From Micromonospora ureilytica (GTDB lineage Bacteria; Actinomycetota; Actinomycetes; Mycobacteriales; Micromonosporaceae): a stretch of 64,000 nucleotides of DNA. Location of the stretch: the NCBI RefSeq assembly GCF_015751765.1, contig NZ_JADOTX010000001.1, positions 1,984,001-2,048,000 on the forward strand. Reading direction: 5' to 3'. Each line of letters starts with the position of its first letter. Position 1 is the first letter of the stretch. A program made the position numbers and the translations under genes. This document shows, piece by piece, positions 51,182 to 63,465 of the stretch. The notes below the pieces were generated by a model. It was not told where the DNA came from. It searched no databases and saw nothing but the letters and a program-made list of their open reading frames with translations.

Positions 51182-51823
51182 ATGACGGAGTTGGAGAAGG
51201 GCCCCCAGGGCCGACGCCGCGGCAGGGGCGCACGCGAACGCATCCTCAGCGCGTCACAGCAGCTATTCCGCGATCACGGCATCAACCGCACCGGCATGGA
51301 CCACCTCTGCGCCGTGGCCCAGGTGTCCAAGCGCACGGCCTACAAGCACTTCACCAGCAAGGACGAACTCGTCGCCGAATACCTGCGCCGATTCGATCCC
51401 GACGTCATGCCCGGAGTGTTCGACCGAACCGACCTCACACCCCGCGAACGACTCCTCGCCGCCTTCGAGATTCCCGCCTCCACGCCCCTGTGCCCTTACA
51501 TCGCGGCGGCCGTCGAACTCCACGACCCTCAACACCCCGCATCCCAGTACGCACGCGACTACAAGACCGCCATCGCCGCCCGACTCACCGAAACCGCCCG
51601 CGAAGCCGGCGCCAGCAACCCCGAACAACTCGGCGAACAACTGGCGCTGCTCATCGACGGCGCCTCGGCCCGCACCCGAGTCCTCAACAGCGAATCCTTC
51701 CCCACCGCCGCCGCCATCGCCGCCGTCCTCATCGACAACGCCATCCCCGCGTCATCTCCTCGGCAGCCCAGCAATGACCGCGGAACCACCGGGTCTGCTC
51801 CCGTTGTGGTGAGAGGCCAATGA
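51182..51823 (+). CDS. TetR-family regulator of the cassette
   Basis: A 213-residue TetR protein. RERILSASQQLFRDHGINRT and MDHLCAVAQVSKRTAYKHFT form the DNA-binding domain; the C-terminal domain PLCPYIAAAVELHDPQHPAS binds an inducer. The last 20 residues or so (SNDRGTTGSAPVVVRGQ) run into the right IS remnant and may be an extension created by the insertion. GGAG-like spacing before ATG 51182 is weak (TGAAGGC). It is divergent from the SDR and reductase genes and probably represses them. Confidence 0.85.
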   Translation: MTELEKGPQGRRRGRGARERILSASQQLFRDHGINRTGMDHLCAVAQVSKRTAYKHFTSKDELVAEYLRRFDPDVMPGVFDRTDLTPRERLLAAFEIPASTPLCPYIAAAVELHDPQHPASQYARDYKTAIAARLTETAREAGASNPEQLGEQLALLIDGASARTRVLNSESFPTAAAIAAVLIDNAIPASSPRQPSNDRGTTGSAPVVVRGQ

Positions 51824-51829
51824 CGGCCC

Positions 51830-52225
51830 GACCGGGCCGGCGCGGACGGGGACATCGACTGGCTGGTGTCGGTCGACTCCAGCGGATCGTGCGAGGCCAC
51901 CAGCACGCCGCTGGCGCTAAAGGGGGCGCCGAGAATCGGACGAACCATAAGATCACGCCCTCGGTCAAAGTCGAGGTGCACTGACCACCAAGATTCACCT
52001 CGCCCGCGACGGCCTGATCCCTGAAAGCGCCGACCAGCAGGCCAACCGCCGCCGACGCGGCAACCGTGGCGGCCGGCCACCGACGTTCGACAGGCAGCTC
52101 TACAAACGACGCAACGTCGTCGAACGTCGCTCAAGCAGTGCCACAGCGTCGCGACCCGCTACGACAAGACCACGACCTCATTCCAGGCCGCAGTCACTAT
52201 GGCCGCGCTACTCCAATGGTTGTGA
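51830..52225 (+). pseudogene. IS5-family transposase remnant, right copy
   Basis: DIDWLVSVDS and, in another frame, IVRGHQHAAGAKGG are the N-terminal catalytic region of an IS5-type transposase. TKIHLARDGLIPESADQQAN and RRRRGNRGGRPPTFDRQLY continue it after a deletion, and LKQCHSVATRYDKTTTS to QWL closes the C-terminus in a third frame. At least two frameshifts, an internal deletion and an early stop disable it. It differs from the left copy mainly by this deletion. Confidence 0.8.
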
Positions 52226-52242
52226 ACCATTGAAGACACGGC

Positions 52243-52956
52243 CTAGCGCAGTGAGCCCGCGATCTCGATCGCCTCGGTCTTGGTGAGGTCGCCCTCGAGC
52301 CGGTAGCTCACGTCGTTGTCCTGCCAGATCAGGGTCGAGGCGGCCAGTCGGGCGGTCTCACTGCGGATTCCGCCCGCCCGATCCACGTAGGACAGCACGT
52401 GTGGGCCGTCGACCCACACGGCGAAGTCGCCGTTGACCTGGACCCACTCCGCACCCGGCGGGATGACCTCCTTGTGAAAGGACAGGTTGAGGCGACCGTC
52501 GAACGCGTCGACACGCAGCGCGCCCCCGTCGTAGAGCAGCGTCGCCACCCGGTACCGGCCCGTGGCGTCCGGACCGGCGACCAGCACCCGCTCGGGTGGG
52601 CCCAGCCTCGCCGGCAGGCGGATCGGGAACCGTACTGCCCGTTGCGCCTCGTCCAGGGCGACGGCCCGCTGCCCGGGCAACGGCGACGCGGTGCCGCCGG
52701 GCGGCGTCGGGGCGGGCGCGGTGGCGATGCTGACACCGGCGAAGCGCAGCAGCCCCGCGACGGCGTCGGCGATGGCCACCCGCGTCGGCGGCAACACCAC
52801 CGCCACGATCAGGGCGACGAGCGCCGCCGCGACGAGCGCACGCCACCGACGCGCGGGCCTGTCGAGCCGTGCGCGGACTTGGGCGCGCACGTCGGGCGGC
52901 TCGGGCGTTTCCAGCCAGGCGGAAAGGTCACGCAGTTCCCGTTCGAGGTCACCCAT
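52243..52956 (-). CDS. Anti-sigma-factor-like membrane protein
   Basis: A 237-residue protein. A cytoplasmic N-terminus (LERELRDLSAWLETPEPPDV) precedes one transmembrane helix (RALVAAALVALIVAVVL), and an exported domain follows with DUF4367-type features (LPARLGPPERVLVAGPDATG; SYRLEGDLTKTEAIEIAGSL). It is translated with the sigma factor, whose stop overlaps its ATG by eight bases, so it should hold that sigma factor at the membrane. No HxxxCxxC zinc motif is present. Its TAG stop is part of the CTAG flanking the mobile cassette, so the insertion may have replaced the original last residues. Confidence 0.75.
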   Translation of the reverse strand: MGDLERELRDLSAWLETPEPPDVRAQVRARLDRPARRWRALVAAALVALIVAVVLPPTRVAIADAVAGLLRFAGVSIATAPAPTPPGGTASPLPGQRAVALDEAQRAVRFPIRLPARLGPPERVLVAGPDATGRYRVATLLYDGGALRVDAFDGRLNLSFHKEVIPPGAEWVQVNGDFAVWVDGPHVLSYVDRAGGIRSETARLAASTLIWQDNDVSYRLEGDLTKTEAIEIAGSLR

Positions 52957-53530
52957 GCCGGACCTCCGCACTGTCGAGCAGGCCGCGAAGCTTCGCCAGC
53001 GCCCGGGACGTGCGCGACTTCACAGTGCCCCGGGGCCAGCCCAGAGCCGCCACCGTCTCCTCCTCGGTGAGATCGAGGAAGAATCGGCAGACGATCACCT
53101 CACGGTCGCGTACCGGCAGTTGTCGCAGGGCCTGCACCAGCGACGCCCGGCGCTCCCCGGCGAGGACCGCGCCGACCGCGTCGTCCTCGACGACCTCGGA
53201 GGCCGGGTCCGCTGCCGCCGCTCGCAGGACGAGCCCGTCGCGCCGGCCACGGGAGCGGTGCAGGTTGCGGGTCTCGTTGGCGACGATCGTGAGTAGCCAC
53301 GACCGGAACGACGAGTCGCCGCGAAAACGGGACAACTTCCGGTACGCCTTCACAAACGCCTCCTGGATGACGTCCTCGGAGTCCGAGCCGGCGCCGAGCA
53401 GCACCGCCGTCCGGTACGCGGACGCGGTGTGCCGGGCGACCAGGAGGTTGTACGCCTCCAGGTCACCTGCCCGAGCGCGGGTGACGAGCGCCTCGTCGTC
53501 CAGGGGAGCCTCCGTTCGGATCACACTCAT
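52949..53530 (-). CDS. ECF RNA polymerase sigma factor
   Basis: A 193-residue extracytoplasmic-function sigma factor. Region 2 reads YNLLVARHTASAYRTAVLLG with DSEDVIQEAFVKAYRKLSRF; region 4 is LPVRDREVIVCRFFLDLTEE followed by TVAALGWPRGTVKSRTSRAL. The start ATG 53530 is used because the upstream extension is non-conserved; the ribosome site is only GGGCGG. It is coupled to the anti-sigma-like gene, a standard pair for sensing envelope stress. Target promoters cannot be read here. Confidence 0.88.
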   Translation of the reverse strand: MSVIRTEAPLDDEALVTRARAGDLEAYNLLVARHTASAYRTAVLLGAGSDSEDVIQEAFVKAYRKLSRFRGDSSFRSWLLTIVANETRNLHRSRGRRDGLVLRAAAADPASEVVEDDAVGAVLAGERRASLVQALRQLPVRDREVIVCRFFLDLTEEETVAALGWPRGTVKSRTSRALAKLRGLLDSAEVRHG

Positions 53531-53658
53531 GACACCGCCCACCCGCCGCGGGTTCCACCCGGCCTTCCCGACGCAGGTCAGCTGTCTCCCATCCGGCGTG
53601 CAGCGTATTGCCAGGAATGGGTGCTGCACTGGAGGGGCGTCGAGGAGAGGGGCGGGGC

Positions 53659-53994
53659 ATGAGCTGGTTCAACCGCCGGTCGCGGGGTGCCGAGGCAACC
53701 CCGACGAAGCTGGACCGGGAGGCGACCCGCGACGACCTCGCGGCGCTGGAGGCGTTCGTCGCCACCCGGCGCGGGGTGGAGTTCTACCTGGAGCCGGAGA
53801 CGACCGCGACGGACACCACGGTGGTGGCGATCGCCCACGACGGCGAGTGGATCCGCCGCCGTACCGGAACGCCGCGTGCGGCCGGCACTATCGCCCGCAA
53901 GCACGCGGTGCCGCTGTACGAGGCAGCGCGCACCGGCTACCCGGAGCGGATGCGGACCTGGAGCCGGGCCCACCCGGAACGCCACGCCCGCTGA
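53659..53994 (+). CDS. Conserved actinobacterial small protein
   Basis: A 111-residue basic protein. The conserved core (DDLAALEAFVATRRGVEFYL, TTVVAIAHDGEWIRRR, ARKHAVPLYEAARTGYPERM) occurs widely in actinobacteria in a family without a known function. ATG 53659 follows GAGGGGCGG. It is transcribed away from the sigma-factor gene and followed by a palindromic repeat and the cobalamin riboswitch. Some databases call relatives oxidoreductases, without visible support in the sequence. Confidence 0.7.
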   Translation: MSWFNRRSRGAEATPTKLDREATRDDLAALEAFVATRRGVEFYLEPETTATDTTVVAIAHDGEWIRRRTGTPRAAGTIARKHAVPLYEAARTGYPERMRTWSRAHPERHAR

Positions 53995-54051
53995 CCCTGG
54001 CGTCGCTCGGCCCTGGGCGGGCGTCGCTTCGCTCCGGGCGTGTGTCGTTCG

Positions 54052-54148
54052 GCTCCTTTGGAGCTGAATCGTTGGTGACATCGCCGTACGTCCCAGCCGG
54101 GAGTCAAGGCGGCTGAATCGTTTACGACATCAGCTCCAAAGGGCCCGC
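54052..54148. repeat. Palindromic intergenic repeat, copy 2
   Basis: The outer arms CCTTTGGAGCTGA and TCAGCTCCAAAGG are inverted copies, as in the element at 38655-38716. TGAATCGTTTACGACATC precedes the right arm and a variant (TGAATCGTTGGTGACATC) follows the left arm. A 30-base segment separates them. It lies between two genes and looks like a dispersed mobile repeat. Confidence 0.75.
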
Positions 54149-54269
54149 GTGGACACTCGCCCCCTGCTACCGCACCACCCCACCCCACCCCTGCCACGGC
54201 AACACTCGACCCCCGCGCACCGATATTTCCGCAGGTCAATGTGGTGGGCGTGGCCGGGCGACGCCGGGG

Positions 54270-54475
54270 TCCGCGTTGACCGGCGGCGCGGCGGTGTGGC
54301 AGCATTCGCGGCCTGACGGCAGTGAAGGAAGTCGGTGCAATTCCGACGCGGTCCCGCCACTGTCACCGGGGAGCGATCCCCCCTCGTGAGTCACGGCCGT
54401 GTGTCTGCGGTTGGAAGGCCGGGGGAGAGCGTCGATCCGGAAGCCAGGATACTTCGGCCGTCGGGACGTACCCCA
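54270..54475 (+). promoter_or_regulatory. Cobalamin riboswitch
   Basis: The conserved core GACGCGGTCCCGCCACTGT lies at 54344-54362, preceded by GAAGTCGGTGCAATTCC, and the B12 box AGCCAGGATAC follows near 54441. The element controls the cobalamin biosynthesis genes to its right; bound adenosylcobalamin should reduce expression. The nearest ribosome site is the GAGGAGG of a 29-codon ORF, so the switch may work by hiding that site. Confidence 0.92.
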
Positions 54476-54501
54476 GGGCGTGGACACCCGAGGAGGACCC
54501 G

Positions 54502-54591
54502 ATGACGCACGGCGTCTCATTCATCGACGATCATCGTCGTATTGCGCTCCAGGCAGTGCGTTCCAAGGACACCGGCCACCGGCACCGTTGA
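54502..54591 (+). CDS. Possible 29-residue ORF under the cobalamin riboswitch
   Basis: ATG 54502 follows a perfect GAGGAGG nine bases upstream. The predicted peptide MTHGVSFIDDHRRIALQAVR continues with SKDTGHRHR and has no recognised relatives. A palindrome (54525-54539) lies inside it. The region uses codons that are less GC-rich than the surroundings. It could be a leader peptide or a short His-rich metal-related peptide, or untranslated RNA. cobN begins 144 bases later with its own ribosome site. Confidence 0.4.
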   Translation: MTHGVSFIDDHRRIALQAVRSKDTGHRHR

Positions 54592-54735
54592 GCTGATCGC
54601 CCGACGCTGTCCGGCCCCGACGCCCGCGTCGGTGCGCCGTTCGCCCGGGCCGTCGTACCGGCTGACGCCGTACCCACCCGCATCGTCCCCGGTCGCCCTC
54701 GTGGCGGCCCAGGACGTCACTTTCCGGAGCCTGCC

Positions 54736-58400
<3,665 letters not shown>

Positions 58401-58404
<4 letters not shown>

Positions 58405-60656
58405 CCGAGACCGTCACCACCACCACGACCTACCCGTTCAGTGCGGTGCTCGGCATGGCCGACATGCGGCTGGCGTTGCTGCTCAACGCGGTGTCCCCGG
58501 CGATCGGCGGGGTGCTGGTCCGTGGTGAGAAGGGAACCGCCAAGTCCACAGCCGTGCGGGCGCTCGCCGCGCTGCTGCCGCCGGTGCGCCGGGTGGCCGG
58601 CTGCCGTTTCGGCTGTGACCCGGCCGAGCCCGACCCGGCCTGCCCGGACGGCCCGCACCCGGCCGACGCCGCCGCCGAGACCCGCCCGGCCCGCCTCGTC
58701 GAGCTGCCGGTGGGCGCCGCCGAGGACCGGGTGGTTGGCGCGCTGGATCTGGAGAAGGCGATCGGCGAGGGGGTACGCGCCTTCGAGCCGGGCCTGCTCG
58801 CCGCCGCGCACCGGGGGGTGCTCTACGTCGACGAGGTCAACCTGCTGCACGACCACCTCGTCGACCTGCTGCTGGACGCGGCGGCGATGGGCCGCAGCCA
58901 CGTCGAGCGGGAGGGCGTCTCGGTCAGTCACGCGGCCCGGTTCCTGCTGGTCGGCACGATGAACCCGGAGGAGGGGGAGCTGCGCCCGCAGCTGCTCGAC
59001 CGGTTCGGGCTCACCGTGGAGGTGGGTGCCAGTCGGGACCCGGAGATCCGGGTCGAGGTGGTCCGCCGCCGGCTGGCCGCCGACGCGGACCCGGTCGGTT
59101 TCGCCGCCCGCTGGGCCGACGCCGACGCGGAGATCGCCGGCCAGGTGGTCGCCGCCCGCCGCCGACTTCCCGGGGTACGCCTGCCGGACGCCGCTTTGCG
59201 GCAGATCGCCGAGGTGTGTGCGGCGTTCGACGTGGACGGGATGCGGGCCGACATCGTCACCGCCCGTACCGCCCTCGCCCACGCCGCCTGGCACGGCCGG
59301 GACCGGGTCACCATCGACGACGTCCGGGTGGCCGCCCGGCTGGCCCTGCCGCACCGCCGCCGCCGCGACCCGTTCGACACCCCGGGGCTGGACGAGAAGC
59401 GCCTCGACGAGGCGTTGCAGCGCGCCCAGGACGCCCACCCCGACGACCCGGACGACTCCGGTCCCGACGACAGTGGCCCGGATGGCGGCGGCCCGCAGGG
59501 CGGTGGGCCGGCCGGTGACGGAGGCCCGAACGGGGGCGGCCCGAACGGGGGCGGCCCGAGTGGCGGCGGACCGCAGGGCGGCAACGGCGTCGACGACTGT
59601 GACCCCGGGTCGACGGAGCACTCGACGGCGCGGAACGGCGCCGGCCCCGAGGGGCGCACCGACGGCCCGGACGGCACCGGCGGCTGGCCGCAGCACCAGC
59701 CGGGCGACCGTGGCGACGACGACGGCTGGCCGCAGCACCAGCAGGGCGACCGAGGCGGCGACGGCCAGAACGCGCGCCCGCGCGGCGGCCGGCAGTCGGC
59801 GACAGGTGACGACGAGCCGACCGGCGGCGGGGAGTCCCAACCGGTGGCCGTACCTCGGGGTGGGTTGAAGGCGCGGGTGCTCACCGCGCCCGGCGTGGGT
59901 GACGGGGTGCCCGGCCGGCGTTCGCGGGCCCGCACCGGGCGGGGCCGCACCACCGGCGCGCGGGTGCCGGCGGGCCGGGTCGGGGCGTTGCACCTGCCGG
60001 CCACGATCCGCGCCGCCGCGCCGCACCAGGCCGCCCGGGGCCGGCTGACCGGTCCGCTGCGACTGCGCCGGGACGACCTGCGCGAGGCGGTTCGTGAGGG
60101 GCGCGAGGGCAACCTGGTGCTCTTCGTGGTGGACGCGAGCGGCTCGATGGGCGCCAGGCAGCGGATGACCACGGTGAAGGACGCGGTGCTCGCCCTGCTC
60201 ACCGACGCGTACCAGCGGCGGGACAAGGTCGCGGTGATCGCGTTCCGGGGCGCCGACGCCCGGACCCTGCTGCCGGCGACCTCGTCGGTGCTGGCCGCCT
60301 CGACCCGGCTGGCCGAGTTGCCCACCGGCGGGCGTACGCCGTTGGCCGAGGGGTTGCTCGCCGCCGCGGACCTGTTGCGGGTGGAGCGCCTGCGCGACCC
60401 GAAGCGCCGCCCGTTGGTCCTCGTCGTCACCGACGGGCGAGCCACTGCGGGCACTCGTCCCCTCGACCGGGCGGCAGCGGCGGCAGCGGTCCTGGCGTCA
60501 ACCGGTGCCCCCTGCGTGGTCGTCGACTGCGAGTCCGGCCCCGTCCGCCTCAACCTGGCCTCCCGCCTGGCCACCCAGCTGAACGCCCCCCGAACCGCCC
60601 TGGAAGCCCTCACCCACCCTCACCCCCGCGATCTTGCACTTCCTGTCGCGGCATAG
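58401..60656 (+). CDS. Fused ChlI/ChlD-type cobaltochelatase ATPase subunit
   Basis: A 751-residue protein joining an AAA+ domain (Walker [10 protein letters not shown] at residues 36-44; Walker [21 protein letters not shown]) with a C-terminal von Willebrand A domain ([14 protein letters not shown] at about 575). A Gly/Asp/Pro-rich linker of about 130 residues separates them and includes two GWPQHQxGDRG-type copies. This actinobacterial single-chain version replaces CobS and CobT as partner of CobN. The last ten residues are encoded by the left arm of an inverted repeat and are atypical, so the C-terminus may be a recent addition. Confidence 0.85.
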
Positions 60657-60701
60657 AGGGCGAAGTGCGCATATGACCAACAGAAACCGCAAGATCGCGG
60701 G
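60625..60701. terminator. 13-bp inverted repeat overlapping the chelatase stop codon
   Basis: CCCGCGATCTTGC (60625-60637) and GCAAGATCGCGGG (60689-60701) are exact inverted copies around 51 bases that include the TAG stop of the chelatase gene. It sits between two co-directional cob genes, so it may attenuate rather than end transcription. The core sequence resembles dispersed Micromonospora-type repeats. Confidence 0.6.
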
Positions 60702-60728
60702 AGTGTCCGCGGGACGGGGGACGTGCTG

Positions 60729-61340
60729 ATGCCGCAGGGACAACCGAGTCACGTGCCTGCTGACGGGTTGACCACCCGGCAGCGGCGGCACCGACAGTTG
60801 CTGATCGTCCACACCGGACAGATGAAGGGGAAGTCCACGGCCGCCTTCGGGCTGGCGTTGCGGGCCTGGACGGCCGGCCTGCCGGTCGGGGTGTTCCAGT
60901 TCGTCAAGAGCGCCAAGTGGCGGGTGGGGGAGGAGAACGCCTTCCGGGCGCTCGGCGAGGTGCACGAGCGCACCGGCCAGGGCGCCCCGGTGGCCTGGCA
61001 CAAGATGGGCGAGGGCTGGTCCTGGATCCAGCGCGGCGGCGACGCCGACCACGCCGCCGACGCCCTGGAGGGCTGGCGGCAGATTCAGCGTGACCTGGCC
61101 GCCGAGCGCTACGGGCTGTACGTGCTGGACGAGTTCACCTATCCGATGAAGTGGGGCTGGGTGGACGTCGACGAGGTGGTCGCCACCCTGGCCGACCGGC
61201 CCGGCTTCCAACACGTCGTGATCACCGGTCGGGACGCCGACCCGCGCCTGGTCGCCGCCGCCGACCTGGTCGCCGAGCTGACCAAGGTCAAGCACCCGAT
61301 GGACGCCGGCCAGAAGGGCCAGAAGGGCATCGAGTGGTGA
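60729..61340 (+). CDS. cobO: Cob(I)yrinic acid a,c-diamide adenosyltransferase
   Basis: A 203-residue ATP:corrinoid adenosyltransferase (CobA/CobO/BtuR family), which adds the adenosyl ligand. The P-loop TGQMKGKSTAAFGLALRAWT is near residues 31-50, with VGVFQFVKSAKWRVGEENAF, YVLDEFTYPMKWGWVDVDEV and HVVITGRDADPRLVAAADLV following; the C-terminus ends KGIEW. ATG 60729 is used; GTG 60723, six bases upstream, is possible. It overlaps cobB by four bases (GTGA). Confidence 0.95.
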   Translation: MPQGQPSHVPADGLTTRQRRHRQLLIVHTGQMKGKSTAAFGLALRAWTAGLPVGVFQFVKSAKWRVGEENAFRALGEVHERTGQGAPVAWHKMGEGWSWIQRGGDADHAADALEGWRQIQRDLAAERYGLYVLDEFTYPMKWGWVDVDEVVATLADRPGFQHVVITGRDADPRLVAAADLVAELTKVKHPMDAGQKGQKGIEW

Positions 61341-62689
61341 GCGCGCACTGGGCGCTGCCCCGGGTGGTGGTCGCCGCCCCGGCCAGCGGCCACGGCAAGA
61401 CCACTGTGGCCACCGGGCTGCTCGCCGCGCTGCGCCGTCGGGGTCTGACGGTCAGCCCGCACAAGGTCGGCCCCGACTACATCGACCCTGGCTACCACGC
61501 CCTCGCCGCCGGGCGAGCAGGGCGCAACCTCGACCCGTTCCTGGTCGGGGCCGACCGGATCGCTCCGCTGCTGCGCCACGGCGCGAGCGTCCCCACGCCC
61601 GCCGACATCGCAGTGGTCGAGGGCGTCATGGGCCTGCACGACGGGGCGGTGGGCCGCCGCGACTACGCGTCCACCGCGCACGTCGCCCGGCTGATCGAGG
61701 CACCCGTGCTGCTGGTGCTGGACACCACCGCGCAGGGCCGGTCGGCCGCCGCGCTCACCCTCGGCATGGCCGCGTTCGATCCGGCGGTGCGGATCGGCGG
61801 GGTGATCCTCAACCGGGTCGGCTCACCCCGGCACGAGATGCTGCTGCGCGACGCCCTCGCCGAGGTGGGCGTACCGGTGCTCGGGGCGGTCACCCGCGCC
61901 GCCGAGGTGGCCGCGCCGGCCCGGCACCTCGGGTTGGTGCCGGTCGCCGAGCGGGCACCCGAATCCGTCGCGATCGTCACCGCGCTCGCCGAACTGGTCG
62001 AGGCCACAGTGGACCTCGACGCCGTGCTCGACCTGGCCCGGACCGCCCCGCCACTGACCACCCCGGCGTGGGACCCGGTCGCCGCCGTCGGCGGGCCGGC
62101 CGGCGTCGAGCGACCACGGGTCGCCCTCGCCGGTGGTCCGGCCTTCACCTTCTCGTACGCGGAGACCGCCGAACTGCTCGCCGCGGCCGGCGCGGAGGTC
62201 GTCACCGTCGACCCGCTGCGCGACCCGGCGCTGCCCACCGGCACCCGGGCGGTGGTGATCGGCGGCGGCTTCCCCGAGGCGTACGCGCAGACACTGGCCG
62301 ACAACACGGCGCTCCGCGCCGAACTGGCCGACTTCGACGGGCCGATCGTGGCCGAGTGCGCCGGACTGCTCTACCTCGGGCGGTCCCTGGACGGTGTGCC
62401 CATGTGCGGCCGACTGGACCTGACCGCCCGGATGACCGAGCGTCTCACCCTCGGCTACCGGGAGGCCCTGGCCGTCACCGACTCCCCGGTGGCGCGCGCC
62501 GGCGAGCCCGTACGCGGCCACGAGTTCCACCGCACCGCCACCGACCCGGGGCACGGCGAGACGTCGGCGTGGCGCTGGAACGACACCGAGCACGGCTTCG
62601 TCACCGGCGGGGTGCACGCGTCCTACCTGCACACCCACTGGGCCGGTCACCCGGAGGCGGCCCGTCGACTGGTCGAGGCGTGCCGATGA
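61337..62689 (+). CDS. cobB: Cobyrinate / hydrogenobyrinate a,c-diamide synthase
   Basis: A 450-residue glutamine amidotransferase amidating the a and c carboxylates of the corrin ring. The N-terminal P-loop domain has APASGHGKTTVATGLLAALR and KVGPDYIDPGYH; the C-terminal GATase domain has the catalytic Cys in AECAGLLYLG and the His in VHASYLHTHWAG. GTG 61337 overlaps the cobO stop. Its stop overlaps cobI by ATGA. The assignment is secure; the exact substrate (hydrogenobyrinic acid) follows from the aerobic genes around it. Confidence 0.95.
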   Translation: MSAHWALPRVVVAAPASGHGKTTVATGLLAALRRRGLTVSPHKVGPDYIDPGYHALAAGRAGRNLDPFLVGADRIAPLLRHGASVPTPADIAVVEGVMGLHDGAVGRRDYASTAHVARLIEAPVLLVLDTTAQGRSAAALTLGMAAFDPAVRIGGVILNRVGSPRHEMLLRDALAEVGVPVLGAVTRAAEVAAPARHLGLVPVAERAPESVAIVTALAELVEATVDLDAVLDLARTAPPLTTPAWDPVAAVGGPAGVERPRVALAGGPAFTFSYAETAELLAAAGAEVVTVDPLRDPALPTGTRAVVIGGGFPEAYAQTLADNTALRAELADFDGPIVAECAGLLYLGRSLDGVPMCGRLDLTARMTERLTLGYREALAVTDSPVARAGEPVRGHEFHRTATDPGHGETSAWRWNDTEHGFVTGGVHASYLHTHWAGHPEAARRLVEACR

Positions 62690-63465
62690 GCGCCGACGCC
62701 ACGCTCACCGGGGTCGGCGTCGGCCCGGGCGACCCGGAACTGCTCACCGTCAAGGCGGTGCGGCTGCTGCGCGAGGCCGACCTGGTCTTCGTACCGGTGA
62801 TGGCGGACCGGGTCGCGACCACCGCGACCGCCGGTCCGACGCCACCGGCAACGGACGCCGGGCGGGCCGAGGCGACGGTGCGCTCCCACGTCGCGGCGGA
62901 CCGGCTGCGCCGGCTGCCGTTCGCGCTGGACGACCGGGGTGGGGTGACCGCCCGCCGGGCGGCGGCCTGGGACGAGGCCGCGCGGGTGGTGGTCGAGGCG
63001 ATCGACGCGGGGGCGCGGTCCCTCGCGTTCGCCACCATCGGCGACCCCAACGTCTACTCGACCTTCGGCTACCTGGCCCAGAGCGTCCGGGCGCTGCGCC
63101 CGGCGGTGCGGGTGGCGACCGTGCCCGGCATCACCGCCATGCAGGAGCTGGCGGCGCGCAGCGGCACCCCGCTCTGTGAGGGACGCGAACCGCTCACCCT
63201 GCTGCCGGCCACCGCGGGCCTGGCGCTCTTCGCGGACGCCCTGGCCGGGCCGGGCACCGTTGTCGCCTACAAGGGCTGGCGGCGGCACCCGGAGTTGCTC
63301 GCCGAGCTGCGCCGGCAGGGTCGTCTCGCCGACGCCGTGCTCGGACGCAGCCTGGGGCTGCCCGGTGAACGGATCGGGCCGGTCGACAACACCGAGCACG
63401 ACCTGCCGTACCTGTCGACGCTGCTGGTTCCGGCCCGCCGCGAGCACCGAGGAGGAAAGCTGTGA
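62686..63465 (+). CDS. cobI: Precorrin-2 C20-methyltransferase
   Basis: A 259-residue SAM-dependent methyltransferase adding a methyl to C20 of precorrin-2. The start GVGVGPGDPELLTVKAVRLL carries the GxGxGD motif, and AFATIGDPNVYSTFGYLAQS with VPGITAMQELAARSGTPL are conserved. The internal ATAGPTPPATDAGRAEATV stretch is a short insertion of low conservation. It is coupled to cobB and cobM by four-base overlaps. Confidence 0.93.
   Translation: MSADATLTGVGVGPGDPELLTVKAVRLLREADLVFVPVMADRVATTATAGPTPPATDAGRAEATVRSHVAADRLRRLPFALDDRGGVTARRAAAWDEAARVVVEAIDAGARSLAFATIGDPNVYSTFGYLAQSVRALRPAVRVATVPGITAMQELAARSGTPLCEGREPLTLLPATAGLALFADALAGPGTVVAYKGWRRHPELLAELRRQGRLADAVLGRSLGLPGERIGPVDNTEHDLPYLSTLLVPARREHRGGKL

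Larger units (their letters stand above)
49147..52246. mobile_element. Composite transposon-like cassette bounded by inverted IS5-type remnants and CTAG
   Basis: Two remnants of one insertion sequence face each other in inverted orientation (49151-49525 and about 51830-52242). Both outer ends read GCC(C)GTGTCTTCAA inwards, followed by GGTTCACAACCATTGGAG, and CTAG lies immediately outside each (49147-49150, 52243-52246). That is the pattern of a composite unit with a 4-base target duplication. The three passenger genes encode a reductase, an SDR and a TetR. Both remnant transposase frames are broken, so the unit cannot move by itself now. Confidence 0.75.
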
